Below are positions 33,430 to 45,728 of a stretch of DNA of 64,000 bases, one piece after another. Under the pieces are notes generated by a model that did no database searches, had not been told where the DNA came from, and saw nothing but the letters and a program-made list of their open reading frames with translations. This stretch comes from Cordilura impudica (Eukaryota; Arthropoda; Insecta; Diptera; Scathophagidae). The position numbers and the translations under genes were made by a program. The stretch lies in contig OY821520.1 in NCBI GenBank assembly GCA_963682025.1, positions 183,763,036-183,827,035 of the forward strand. The letters run 5' to 3'. Numbering within the stretch: the stretch's first letter is position 1; every line of letters begins with the position of its first letter.

Positions 33430-34860
33430 ATTGTTCCCAACTCAAGGTACAGTACAAGGAACAATAAAAGGCTTATTAAAACATATGTTGTAATTGCCAT
33501 TTTCGAGTTCAGCAGGCCAATATACATAAGAAAATAGTAGGACTTAAAGTGCAAAAATGTTTTCTTTTTTTGTTGCCCCAAGTATTTATTGTTAAAAATT
33601 CTCTTAAATATTTATGAAATGTTTTTTGATTTTTTTTTTATGAACTGTCTAAACGGTAATGCTGCAACTGTTTTCTAAATTCCGTTGCGTTTCTCGCCCT
33701 CCCTCCATTCACGATTATAACTTTATAATAACAAAATCCACATCAGTGCATAAATATATGAACATGCAACGGCTGTATATCACGTTCAGAAAATAACGTG
33801 TGATATGTGGCTAAAAATGTGTTTCTTTCTCCTGCATATCCTGGTCTATTTTGCTTCTGCTTTTAGCACAGACAAAATGTTCAACGTGTTTGTGCAGCAT
33901 AAATCTTTAAATACATTGAGTAATGGCATTAAACTGCAATTTTGCTATATATGGGAGTATTGAACGAGAATTTTTGAGAAAAATTTAAGTGCTCATTCAA
34001 GTGCACAAAAACAAGTCGCATATCAAGAATAGCCTACATAAACCTCCGATTTTGAATAAAATTACTTTAAATATTTAGTTTATAATTTGCTCAATATTAA
34101 GATAGCTGTTTAAAGTCCTAAATTTTAAGTGTACTTATGCAACGTTACAGGAGAGCTTTATCGCAGATGATCTAAGACTTGGCTAATATCTTATTAACTA
34201 AATAAAGTATTATCACCAAAATCTGATACAATCTAAAATTGGATGCAAGTAATGCGTTGGTACTAATAAGCCATTTTGAGCATATTCAGAGTTATTCTTT
34301 TATGCCATAAGACCACAGACTTAAAAGTTTTGCTCTTGCATTAGCAAACAAAACTTCTTCCATAAAAAAATTAGCGATTTTTTACGTTTGACTAATTTAT
34401 TTTCTATTATCTTGACTTAGTGCTATTTTAATAGAAATATGACCTATACTACTATCAAAATAAGGCCTCCAGTTAGAGATGAAACACATTTATAGACATG
34501 TGTAGTATATCCATGAAATCTCGTATAGAATGAGGGTACAAAATAAGATCTTAAACTAAACTGGACATCGGTAGTAGAAAAAATGCCAGACTGGATGGAT
34601 GTAAATGATCAAAAATGACCTTAAAATTGTTCAAAGCTTTATTGGTCTAAAACTGTTTTATATTGATTCTTTTGACTTTAATGACCTTTTATTTTTAGAG
34701 TGACGAATTTCCTGATAATTTACATAATTTAGCGCGGAGTCATACTTCATCTTAATATATAGTTACTGAGTCGCTGATTTGATGATTGTGTAACGCTGTA
34801 TAAATATTTTTAGTTTAAGGCCACAAATGATTTTTTTTCGAATGCATGGAAATTCGCTTC
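33430..34860. other. AT-rich DNA, nothing identified
   Basis: No supported gene or repeat on either strand. Confidence 0.4.
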
Positions 34861-34869
34861 TTTTTAATT

Positions 34870-35575
34870 TAAGTAAAATCGTTACAACTCAAAATCGGAA
34901 AAACGTAAAATCGGAAAAACCTAAAATAATAAAAAAATGCAAAAACGCAAAAACCTGAATTCACAAAAAATTTAAACACTCCAAAGATCACAAAAATGCC
35001 AGAAAAGTAACACAAAAACTTAAAATCGAAAATACCCAAAAACTTAAAATCTTTAAAACTCTAAACAGCAATATAGTAAAAACGTAAAATCACAGTCACA
35101 AAACCCAAAGTCTCAAAAAATACAAGAACGCAATACCAAAAAATCCAAAAAACCCGAAATCGTAAAATCGCAAGATCTCTAAAACGAAAAAACGCGAAAG
35201 TACATAACCGTAAAATCACAAAACTGACATATAAAAAAGGCAAAATCGCAAAAACAAAAAATCGCAATACAACAAAATCAAAAAAATCACAAAAACGTAA
35301 AATTGTATAAAGGCAAAATCGCAAATGTGCTAAAACACAAAATGGCAAAGTTTAAAAAACGCGAAAACAAACAATCGCAAAATCGCTAAAAAACGGCAAC
35401 ATCGTAAAACCACAGAAATGAAAATCACAAAAGCGCAAAAAAAGAAATTGGAAAAACAAAAAACCGTAGAAATGAAAAATTTTCAAACCACAAAATAATA
35501 CAAGCGAAAAAATCTCAAAAACGTAAAATCGTAAAAAACGTAGAAACGCTAGAAAGAAAAATCCTGGAAAAACTT
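34870..35575. repeat. Degenerate AAAAACGYAAAATCG tract
   Basis: About 700 bp in which short units such as AAAAACGTAAAATCG and AAAATCGCAAAAAC recur with no fixed period, on a strongly purine/adenine-biased strand. A similar, shorter patch occurs inside the family A Helitron-like element (6245-6320 and 57955-58055). Confidence 0.6.
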
Positions 35576-35849
35576 GGTATCTAAAAAAGAATGTTTAATT
35601 TGAGCACACACAATAAAAAAGACTCAAAAAATGTACGGAAATGTGACTAGTTAAAAGAAGTATTTTAAGAGATTCATTTTTAATAAATATTAAATAAAAG
35701 TGTTCTTAATTTTACAACTTACTAACTTACTAGTTTTGACATTTTTGAAGCGATTGACTTAAAAACACATGTTTTTGAAACGTCATTCAGTACAATTTTT
35801 ACCTTGCATCACATCGCATTTACATCATAACGATGCACCGAAATAGGGA

Positions 35850-36110
35850 GGCTGTACACTGAAAATAGTCGTTCAGTTGTGCTAACTCAGTTAGTGTCGA
35901 ATTTTGTTGAGCACGGGGCAGTGGGAGATCGTCCAAATGTCGTTCATCAACGCCTAATACTTTTCAATGAAGTGGTTGATACTTTAATAGAGAGTGCTGC
36001 CAAGAACCGAAATGTCGTATCGTATCCGCGCTCAGCATTTTGGAGTTAGTGGAACCACTTCGTGGTACATTTTGAAGGATGATAATTTTTTGATATATTC
36101 TTGTTTGATT
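35850..36110 (+). pseudogene. Helix-turn-helix fragment of a mariner-like protein
   Basis: Plus strand. One frame gives EHGAVGDRPNVVHQRLI; a shifted frame gives SYRIRAQHFGVSGTTSWYILKDD. Together they match the linker (RP-rich) and helix-turn-helix (RxxAQxxGxSxxTxWxILKxD) of DUF4817-type insect transposon proteins. No catalytic domain follows. It may be a separate copy of the family whose catalytic part is at 15440-15990. Confidence 0.45.
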
Positions 36111-36259
36111 TCTCTAAGCTCTAAAGTAACAAAAACGCAATTTCGTTTTATGGTTTATGAAATATTAAAATCTCACAGATGGATTAAAAACTTTTCCATG
36201 CATTTTGATCTAAAACGGGCGATTGGGCCATTCATACTTTTGACCTTATGAAATCTTTA

Positions 36260-36830
36260 TGAAAGGAATCTCAACAACACGTATTCGGAAATGCTACTTT
36301 TTATGATATTTTCATGACTGACCCTCGTATTATTATGCAGCTTTTTTTTAAGAATTCAAATGTCAACTATTCAATTTTAAAACTAACCAAATTTAAGTTG
36401 AACCTGTGTTTTCTTATATCGAAGCATGTGGGTTGCTGATTTTTTCTTACTTGCTTCTTTGTTTTCTTTAATTTAGTTTTTATTATTTTATTATTTTTAG
36501 TTTTAAACAGGATTCAATATGTTCTTTTACTTCTTTGTATATGTACTGTTTGATTTTCTATTTATGATTTTACGGAAAAACTCCACCTTCACGTACATAC
36601 AAATTGGACTATTGATTGGTATAGACCACAGTTCTTAATTCATTCGTTACAATTTCATTAATCTTTTTATATATAGATATATATTATCTAATCTCTTTCT
36701 TTTATTTAATAAATTACATACTTGTCTTTGATCGTACAGAAAAACGTATTAGTTAATTATAATTAACTAGTAGGTATTTATGTTGGATTAAAAATTAGTA
36801 GTTACTAAGGTTTTGTAATTATTATACATA
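36260..36830. other. AT-rich DNA, nothing identified
   Basis: No supported gene or repeat. Confidence 0.4.
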
Positions 36831-36839
36831 CATATGTGT

Positions 36840-37100
36840 TATGTACAGCCCCCTAATTTAAATTTTGGTCAAATTTCTGATGATAGCAAAAAAAATTTCA
36901 GCCCTAGCGGTAACCGCAAATGAGTTGGACCGTTTTCAAAAACCCTTTTTTAGTTAAAAAAAAAATTAATTTATTTGAGAGAAAATATATCAAAGGCCTG
37001 AGAACTCTTTTTTAGGAAGTGCATCTAACGTTATGTTGGACATGTCCATGCATGTTTGCTACAGTAAAAACATGTTTATTTTAATGGGGTATGTAGGAAG
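36840..37100 (+). repeat. Diverged relative of the 61.1-kb TIR arm
   Basis: Shares in order, with the left arm of 61131-62457, a CCCCCTA start, TGAGTTGGACCGTTTTCAAA versus TGAGCTGAACCGTTTTTAAT, and GTTGGACATGTCCATGCATG versus AGAACATGTCCAAGCATGTC. The opposite arm was not found. Confidence 0.4.
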
Positions 37101-37509
37101 ATATTCAGATGTTCTTTATTTGGTATTTATCGATTTACAGTTTAGTGATAATAATAATTAATCAGATGAATGAGAACTGATTCTTAGCCGCATCGCTCGT
37201 ATACCTGACTTTAGGTAAGCGTGTTAAAGCGCACGGCCAAAAACCTCAAACCTCACGGCCGCCTTAAGTAAAAAATTTCATATAGAAACAAATTATTAAA
37301 TTATAACATAACAATTATCACAATGCTCAATAAATCGCTGATGAAGGCTGAAATGCTATAAACCGGTCCGATTAAGAATACAGTGTAGTTATGAATTTTA
37401 GAAAGATATGTTTTCTTCTTCTCTACCACGCACCACTGAAAACATACCAGATGTGTTTTATAGAATTTATTTCGGGTGATTGTGGTGGGGAGTAGAGTTG
37501 TATGGGAGC

Positions 37510-38215
37510 ATAGTAAAGAAACTTATCGCGGATGATGGGAGCCTTGTGTTTGGGCTCATTGCGGTGCTGGAAAATTCAGTTATTTCCAAGACCCAAGTTT
37601 CAAATTACCGTCCAAAATATTCTTAAAAAACCAGTGCTCCATTGTAGCTTCAATAAAAAACAAATTTCCACCTCCAGAAGATGCCATGGCTTCACAAACA
37701 CTGCTACCTCCATATTCGTCCATGAGGGCAATATCCTTAGGATAAAAGGCTGTGTTGTGGTTACTCGAAACTTTGGACGCGCAGTCGCTTCCAAAATGTT
37801 TTATATAATTTCGTCGGTAAATAAGACATATTTCCAGAAGTCTGTATCCTAACTAAAATGTGGTTTAGCAAATTGATGCCCGAGTTTTTGGTTTCACTGC
37901 ATTTTCATGCGAAGATTTTTCAGCAGTATTTGGATGGATGTTCTTATTGAAATATTTTTCAATGTGTTTCGCCAGTTTTGGGATACTAATTTTTGAATCG
38001 GTACTTACTTCTTTAAGAATTGTGCTAACATAGCGTTGTGACAGATATTTCGTCGGCCAGATGGAGGTTGATTTTCAGTATTTGCTTTTTTTATTTTACA
38101 TAGTTTCTAATATTTTACCGCTTTTAAAATTTCTACATAACTTTTTTACTGTTTGCGGAGACCTATTACCGAATTTTATACTGAAATAGATATTTCTCGG
38201 CGATGTTCCATTTTA
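37510..38215 (-). pseudogene. Tc1/mariner transposase relic
   Basis: Minus strand. The N-terminal part is decayed (MEHRREISISV, then NQPPSGRRNI), followed by TDFWKYVLFTDEI with the first catalytic Asp, a block equivalent to the GGGSVMVWG motif (GGSSVCEAMASS) and GNLFFIEATMEHWFFKNIL. A frameshift lies between the FTDEI block and the next one. The second and third catalytic positions are not found. More like Bari/Minos-type Tc1 proteins than the copy at 24216. Confidence 0.55.
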
Positions 38216-38385
38216 ATGGTAAATAAATTATGTAAGAGCAATATCTAAATACAATTTTAAAAATTTAAATACTTATAATGATAGGCAAAATATAACATCA
38301 GCCAAAAGACCAAAATTCCCCTTGTCAAAGTTTTCCTGGCAGTAATCACGCTGCATGTCTGTTCATGTATGTTTTTTTATTTTTT

Positions 38386-39167
38386 TTTATACCCTATTCG
38401 ACCATGTGGTTTGGTTATAATGACTTTGAGCTGCTGTTTGTAACTACCAAAAATATTTGACCTGGACCCTTCTTTTAATATACCGACGACTTTCTGAGTT
38501 GATTTAGCGATGTCCGTCCGTCCGTCCGTCCGTCCGTCCGTCCGTCTGTGTGTCCATGTAAAGATTTTAATCAAACTACAGGTCGCAAATATGAATATAT
38601 TTTGATGAAATTTGGCATATAAGTTTCTATCGGCCATGGAATGAACGCTATTGAAATTTGTGAAATTCGGTCCATGTTCAGAGCTAGTCCCCATACAAAT
38701 GACCCCTATGAAATCGACATAAATTGCCATAAGATCCAAGTTATCATATAGATCTCAGTCAAATAGGGTTTGTATGTGTTTATTATATCCGCTAATCAGT
38801 AGTCCAAAAATAATACCTATAGGACAATTCTTAATCATAGGCCCCATATTGAGCTGCTTCCCGATCTTCACTTTAATCCATCAAAAAACAGAAATATTGC
38901 ACAAATTTTTCTCATATTTGGTTTGTATATATTTTTCCAAAATATAAGTGACTATACCAAATATGGTCAGGATCGGTCCACATATGGACCTAGTCCCCAT
39001 ATAAATATAGCATCCGATATAAACTTTTTGATATCTGCAGCCAAAAATTGTATGCTTATTTTCTATATCCAGTTAGTTGGGTCTGAGAGATAGGGTCCCT
39101 AAACTATGGTATAGGGTATCGTATAGGCGGTCTAGACCGACTATAATTTTCTCACTTGCTTTACAAA
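38386..39167 (-). mobile_element. INE-1-like element, full length
   Basis: Plus-strand edges are TTATACCCTATTCGACCATG and GGTCTAGACCGACTATAATT. All internal blocks of the 28861 copy are present in reverse order, including a (GTCC)n run at about 38512-38546. Confidence 0.7.
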
Positions 39168-39557
39168 TAATCTTATTTAAAAGTGCTTTAAGTATTGAGA
39201 TCAAAAGATTGTTCATTCTCGTTTCCATATCTCCACAATTGTAAAATAGTGGGGTGTATGTAGACTCATGTCTTATTAATATTAAGTAAAATTACATAAA
39301 ATACTGAAAATAAAGCATGAATTATATGATTAAGAATTAAAATATTAACGTAAAATATGTATAAATTCATATTTTGCAGTAATTTGTAGTTCAGCTAAAC
39401 TATTAATACTAATTGATGGTAACACTTATTACCATTGAACGCTATTTTGTGATTATAATTATATAATCTATAATTATAATTATATAACATTTCAAAAATT
39501 AATTTTTACAAAATTTTATCTGTGTAAAAAAATTTTAAGTCTTTGATTTATAGATTA

Positions 39558-40779
39558 CTAGATGTAACCCGGTGTGCTTCGCTACACCCTCCCCCTCCCC
39601 CTCCCTCACCCCTTCCCAATCGTTATGAAAGGGCTCACGCAAAGTTCCAAGGCTCTCACTAATACAGTACTTCAGACATATCACCACGGGGTACCACGCG
39701 CATTTATCTAATCCCGCCCATTTTTTTGTCTGATTACTCACAAATTTGCAAAGCTTTTTCTATCATAGTACTTAATATATATGATATTAAAAATTTACTT
39801 TGTATGGGAGGTGCCACGCCCACTAAAAATATTTAAAAAATTAAAGCCTGTAGCACTCCCATATCCGCAGTAAGACTATGTGAAAATTTCAGGAAGATCA
39901 GATGAGTAGTTACGGAGATTATCTCTTACAAACAAACAAATATTACCTCTTTGTTATGTTGGTATAGATTATTAGTATAGATTTTTTTATTTCAATGCTT
40001 GCTGATGCTGATATACAATGTTTTTTTGTTTTTTATTCGGCACAACAATTGTCAGACTCTTCGGCGTTCCTACCATGTAGCTGCCCATGAGTAGAAGATG
40101 GATTATTCATATTAGATCTGGCAACACTTAACTATTGGCCTTGAGCTTAGAATATCATTTGGCAATTTTTCTTTTGCCACGCCCACTGCTCCGACCACGC
40201 CCATTTTTTTGTCTAACTAATCAAATGAATAACTTATGGGCTCACACAAAGTCCCAAGACTCTCAGTATTACAGTACTCCAGATATATGGCATTTTATAT
40301 TTAGTTTATATGGTAGGTGCCACGCCTACTGGTCCGATACTGCCCATTTTTTGTCCGACTACTCACATTAATAATAGGTGACACCAGACAAATTTGAAAA
40401 GCTCTCTCTATCACAGTACTCGAGATATATAATATTGAATTATTACTTGTATGGGAGGTATCACGCCCACTTGTCCGATCCCGCCCATTTCCGGCGTAGC
40501 TACTAATATTAACAATAGGTGACCTCATGCAAATTTGCAAAGCTCTCCCTATCATAATACTCAATATATGTATATGATATTAAAAATTTACTTTGTGTGG
40601 GAGGTGCCACGCCCACTACAAATATTAAAAAAATTATAGCCTATAGCACTTCCCATATCCGCAGTAAGACTCTATGAAAATTTCAGGAAGATCAGATGGG
40701 TAGTTACGGAGATTACAAACAAACAAACAAACAAACAAACAAACAAATACACATTACCTCTTTATAATATTAGTATAGA
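39558..40779 (-). mobile_element. Composite Helitron-like element (family A), second locus
   Basis: Minus-strand 5' end is TCTATACTAATATTATAAAG at 40779. The body has GGGCGTGGCACC-like units; an inner TCTATACTAATAATC start lies at 39981, and the CTAG 3' end is at 39558. Flanks are A and T. The layout matches 5573-6950, including the shared segment with GGGCAGCTACATG and TGCCAGATCTAA that precedes the inner start. Microsatellites: AAAC units near 40717-40746. Non-coding. Confidence 0.65.
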
Positions 40780-40904
40780 TTTATTACAAATACCATTATC
40801 TATCCTGGTAGCTATATGAACTTTTAAAATTATCATTTTATTGAACAAGTTTTGTTTTTAACCATTTTTAATGCTATTGGTGCACATACTTTCTGGTGCA
40901 GCTT

Positions 40905-41600
40905 TTACACTCTATACCACTATGCGGTCAGTGTATAATGAATTTGTGCTGATATTTATATCTACCAAAAATATTTGACCTAAACCAATTTTTTATTATA
41001 CCGAACGTCTTTAGCGATGTCCGTCTGTCCGTCTGTGTGTCCATGCAAAACTATTAATCAAACTACAGGTCGCAACTAGGCCATGGGATGAACCGTATTG
41101 AAATTGGGGAAAATCGATTCATGTTCAGACCTTGTCCCCATACAAATGACTCTTATGAGCTTGCCTTAAATAGTCATAATATCCAAATTACCATAAACAT
41201 CTCGGTCAAATTGTGATTGTGTATGTTTATCACATCCAGTTATCAGTAGCCCAACAATAAAGCCTATATGATATTTCTTATTCATAGCCCCCACATGAAG
41301 CTGATTTCCAACCTTAACTTAAATCTATCAAAAAAGAAAAATATTGCACAGATTATTCTGAAATTTTGTTTGTATATGTTTTTGCAAAATATAAGTGACT
41401 TTACCAAATATGGTCAGGATCGGTCCATTTTTCGATCTAGGCCCCATACAAATATAGAATCCGAAGGCAACAAAATTAATTACAATGCCACTCAAGTTTG
41501 GTTTGTGCTTATTTTCTATATCTAATTACTTGGACCTAAGACATAGGGTCTCTAAACGCATGCTGTAGGGTATCGTATAGCCGGTCTTACTTGATATCAT
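40905..41600 (-). mobile_element. INE-1-like element, diverged
   Basis: Edges are ACTCTATACCACTATGCGGT and GGTATCGTATAGCCGGTCTT. The microsatellite is short (GTCCGTCTGTCCGTCTGTG) and several internal deletions are present. The palindromic end is truncated. Confidence 0.65.
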
Positions 41601-41739
41601 TAGAGATGTTTTTTTTTTTAATCTATTGATCACAAATTTAAAGCAGTATTAAGTACACAAGTATCTAAGAGGTTTTCTGAAAATAAATTTATTTTATTTA
41701 GAAATTTTTCATAAAATTTAGTTTCTTTCATGGTGCAGG

Positions 41740-42180
41740 GCCTCATGAGTAGGTCGTCGATTGTTAAAAATGAATTCAAAGGTACGTTGTGGCATAGTAT
41801 TTATAAGGTTTAAACGACCAGGGGACCCTGGCCAGAAGAACTAACTTGTCACTGCAGTTCAGGTATGTTGTGTGACTCTCACCATAATTTTGCTGAGATA
41901 TCATTTTTTCACAATTTTTTTCAAAAAAAGGATTTGAGATTTGTTTTTCGAAGTGTGTATTCTGTCGAATTCTAGCATACCGTCCACACAGAATGCATCC
42001 CAAACCATCAGTTATAAAATATAATATAAAAAAATCTATTCATAAGAAAGTTTAATTTTAAATAGTTTCTCAGCATTTGTTTGCACACTCTAGCAGCTAC
42101 TCCATCCAGCATATTCTTGAGATTTAGCTCTCTGCCTCTATTTTAGAAACTGAAAAAATGCTTCGGCGGTAAGAGGTTCG
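41740..42180 (-). pseudogene. Possible Tc1-like transposase relic
   Basis: Minus strand with frame changes. MVWDAFCVDGMLEF resembles the VMVWGxFxxxG block; then FLKKIVKK, and GSPGRLNLINTMPQRTFEF resembles the WPxxSPDLNPIE region. Upstream, NMLDGVAARVCKQMLRN might belong to the N-terminal domain. The catalytic residues cannot all be placed, so this is tentative. Confidence 0.35.
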
Positions 42181-42711
42181 GGTCAAATGAATTCGGACCA
42201 TGAGAAACTCTATTACATATTTGGTATGAATAAAAAAGTTGGAGAAACGCCGGTATAGAAGGAGACTATATTTTTTGCCAAACAAATATCCTTTATTCAA
42301 AAAGTCACTGAGTTATCAAACCGTACCTTAATGTCCAACAAAACATAGATGTTTGTCAGTCACTAAATAAACTCGTTGCTACGTTATAGATTTTTTATCA
42401 CATTCACGCCGTCTGCGGCGTCACTGCAATAAAATTTATAATCACAGAGTATCAATTACAAATGTTGTCAAATAAATTTTTTGCATTAATTTATAGACCA
42501 CTTAAATTTAACTTTACTCAACTATAATTGAGGTGTTTTACAATTGTTATTTTAAATAAGTAGGAATTATAAATTACAATTGAGTTACAACTTAATTTCT
42601 CGTCAACAAAACATTTTCTCAAAATAATTGTTATGCAGTTAAATACCGTTCAACGTACACTTGAAACAAAGAAAGAACTTGAGTTTATACGCCGCATAAA
42701 AATGGCATAAA

Positions 42712-43017
42712 AACATGGTCTGGACATGGAACAATTTCCACCAATTTTAATACGGTCCATCCCATGGCCGTTGGAAGCTTATATACTAAATTTCATCAAG
42801 AAATTTTCATATTTGCGACCTGTGATTTGATTACGAGGTTTACATGGACACACAGACGGGCAGACGGACATCGCTAAATCTAATCAGAAAGTGATTCTGA
42901 GTCGATCGGTGTAATAAAAGATGGATATATGTCAGATATTTTTGGTAGTTACTAACATCAGCACAAAGTCATTATACCCTGACCATATTAGTGGTATAGG
43001 GGAATAGGGTATAAAAA
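42712..43017 (+). mobile_element. INE-1-like element, 5' truncated
   Basis: Distal 300 bp of the family: TGGTCTGGACATGGA, CCATCCCATGGCCG, CACACAGACGGGCAGACGGA, AAAGTGATTCTGAGTCGAT, and the GGGTATAAAAAGG end with a small GTATAGGGGAATAGGGTA duplication. Confidence 0.65.
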
Positions 43018-43019
43018 GG

Positions 43020-44045
43020 CAATTAGTTGTTACTTTTAGAGCAAATGAGGGCATTTAAAAAATATAAGCCACGTTTCATAACTTGTATAAATTATTTTCG
43101 ATAAGAAAATTATCATTATTATCTTGCTAAGTACGTGCAATAATATCTTAAAAAAATATTATTTGTAAAAAGTTTGAAAGTTCAATTTTTCTATGGAAGG
43201 CTTCATATAGCTTTTTATGGAATTGAATACTGCTGTGGGTAACATGCAACAGTTTTTTCAATTAAAAATAATTTGGGTTTGGTTGTTCTTAAAAGTTTCA
43301 TTAAAAAAGAATTTTTAAAATAGAAGACAGATGGGATAGAATTTAATTTGGGAAAAGGTGGGATTTTAAATTAGAATATTTTATAAAAAAGTTTAACAGT
43401 TCAACACTGTTGGTAACTAGGTACATCTACAATATTCTAGGTAATTGATAATTTGGGAAGCAATTTTTTATTTTAATTAGTCGTAGCACTTTAGTGGGTT
43501 ATTATCATTTGTTGTAATTTTTGTTTTGCTAATTTTTTATTACTTATTTTTTTTTTATTTCTAAAATGTTGTGCTAAAGCAGTTAACTGGCACATGTCGT
43601 TTTACTGACATATTGTAAACAAGCTAAGGTCAGCCAACATTATTATTAATTAGAAATGATTCAGTCCGATTGTGTGAATGTGGGTAATTCTATTCTAATG
43701 TGTTGATACATATAGGTTAGTGTGATTATCACGTGCTAAACATAGCCAGCTTACAATGGTCACATAAAAGCAAGCAAATTTTGTGTATTTGTTCCGTAGG
43801 TTTGAATGATATTTGCTTAAAGCATGGCAATCAAACCACAGTCACTGCTTTAGAAAAGCATATGTGTTTATTGAATTGTGGCTTAGCTGTGTGTTGTCAG
43901 ATAGTGTTATTGACTAATTCCATGTCAAACCGGACAACTTTTTGACATTATTACTGTTGTTTGTTTCAAAATTGGTCAGATGCAAATATTCTTCTTTTGA
44001 AAACATTGAACACGTATTTCAGGAACAAAAATAAATAATAGAAAA
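43020..44045. other. AT-rich DNA, nothing identified
   Basis: A 70-codon frame at 43733-43945 has no recognisable motif and I do not support it as a gene. Confidence 0.4.
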
Positions 44046-44049
44046 ATAT

Positions 44050-44260
44050 TATAATACCTTTTGTGTGTCTGTTTGTTTGCATAAGCTTCAAGCTACAATT
44101 GCTGAACTGATTAATTACGCAGATAGTGTGAGATCTGGAAGGACTTAGAGGTCATTCTAGATTACGATTTGACAAATGAGCGTGGCACATCCCATATAAA
44201 CTGATACTACAAAATACTGTAACTCTGCGAATGTTAATCGTATTCTAACGAAGTTTAAGG
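44050..44260 (+). repeat. Family A Helitron-like fragment
   Basis: ATTATAATACCTTTTGTGTG, a GTTTGTTTGC remnant, and GAGCGTGGCACATCCCATA resemble the start and one inner unit of the family. No CTAG end is visible. Confidence 0.4.
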
Positions 44261-44269
44261 TAACATATT

Positions 44270-44945
44270 ACTTAAAAAAGGGGGCATTTTGGGGGGGGGG
44301 GGGAAGTACTTTTTTGACAAAGGGAACTTTTTAAGAAAAGATTCTTTGTTTTAAAAAAGAGTTTTTTTCAGAAATGCACTATTTAATGAAAAAGTTGTTT
44401 AAAAAACTTTTTATTTAACAAAAGTACCTAGTCTTTGAGAATTGGTATTCTATACGTAAGGTAATTTTTTAAGGTAATATTAATTTTTAAGAAACTGTAA
44501 TTTTTAAAGAAAAGATACTTTTTTAGTGGAGGCACTCTTTACAAATGTACTTTTTGATAAAAAGTACTTTCTTTTTAAGAAAATGTACTTTTTTAAGAAA
44601 ATGTACTTTTTTTAATAAAATATACTTTTTTTAAAGATAGCTTTATTTTTAAGATATGTTATTTTTTTATAGAAGCAACGTGTGGAACTTTTTAAGAAAA
44701 TACAATTTTTTAACAAAAGGTAACAGAAGGTATTTGTAGCGAAAGCCATTTTTTAAAAAAAGGTATTTTTTTCAAAAGGTTTCCATCTATCTTTGTAGAA
44801 TGGTACTTTTTCAATAGAATATATTTTATACAAAAAACACTTTTCAGGAAAATATAATATTTAATATTTTATATTTTATATTTTTTAAGAAAATGTACTT
44901 TTTAAGAACAGATTCTTTTTAAGAAAACTACTCCTTAGGAAATTT
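44270..44945. repeat. Degenerate 17-bp minisatellite array
   Basis: Diverged AAGAAAATGTACTTTTTTA-type units, clearest at 44570-44620. It begins with a run of 13 G residues at 44291-44303, unusual in this sequence. Confidence 0.75.
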
Positions 44946-45184
44946 TAATTATTGTGGCTCAGTGATTAATTTCTATTTCCTTCTTATTCCTTGACATATT
45001 TTTATCTTATCAAATATGAAATTAATGTTTTTTCGTATTTTTTCTTTAACTTTATTTACATATAATATATAAAAATATCAACAAATATTGTATAAACTAT
45101 AGTAATTTTCTTTAAAAATGTTATTAATATTAAATGTAGGATACTACGTGTAGTATATAAAGTTGAATTAAATAAATAATAAAA

Positions 45185-45725
45185 CAAGGTACTTTTTCAA
45201 AAAAATTTCTTGCTTAGGAAAAGTACTCATTTAAGGTAACATACTTTTTTAAGAAAATTTACTTTTCTTGGAAACGGTTCTTTTTTTAAGAAAATGTACT
45301 TTTTAAGAAAATGTACTTTTCTAAGACAAGGTACTTTTAAAGAAAATTTACTTTTTTAAGAAAAAATACTTTTTTGAAGAAAATTTCCTTATTTAAGAAA
45401 ATCTACTTCTTAAGAAAATATACTTCTTATGAAAAAGCAATTCTTTAGGGAAAGGTACATTTTCCAGAAATGTTTAAAGAGCAAGTACTTCAAAAAAAAA
45501 AAAAAACAAAATGAAGGACACACTTTTGAAAGAGAGACTTTTTTAAGAATACTTACTATTTTATAAAAAACTATACTTTTTTAAGAAAAGATAATTTTTA
45601 AGAAAATATACTTTTAAAACGTTTTTATTATAAGAGGAGGTTATTTTTAAACAAAAGGTACTACTTTAATAAAATATACATTTTTATGAAAAGAAAAATC
45701 ATTTTTTATCAAAAAGTACCTACTT
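45185..45725. repeat. Degenerate 17-bp minisatellite array
   Basis: Continuation of the same repeat type (AAGAAAATGTACTTTTTAAG near 45285-45320) up to the start of the 124-bp tandem block. Confidence 0.75.
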
Positions 45726-45728
45726 TTT

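Noticed and set aside
37195..37265. tRNA-like GC-rich patch
   Set aside because: No acceptor stem or T-loop consensus (GGTTCRANYCC) could be placed.
37338..37372. CTGATGAAGGCTGAAATGC as a hammerhead core
   Set aside because: CTGATGA is present, but the expected GAAAC reads TAAAC and no other Penelope-like sequence is adjacent.
43733..43945. 70-codon Cys-containing frame
   Set aside because: No recognisable domain, splice context or codon bias; left as unexplained AT-rich DNA.
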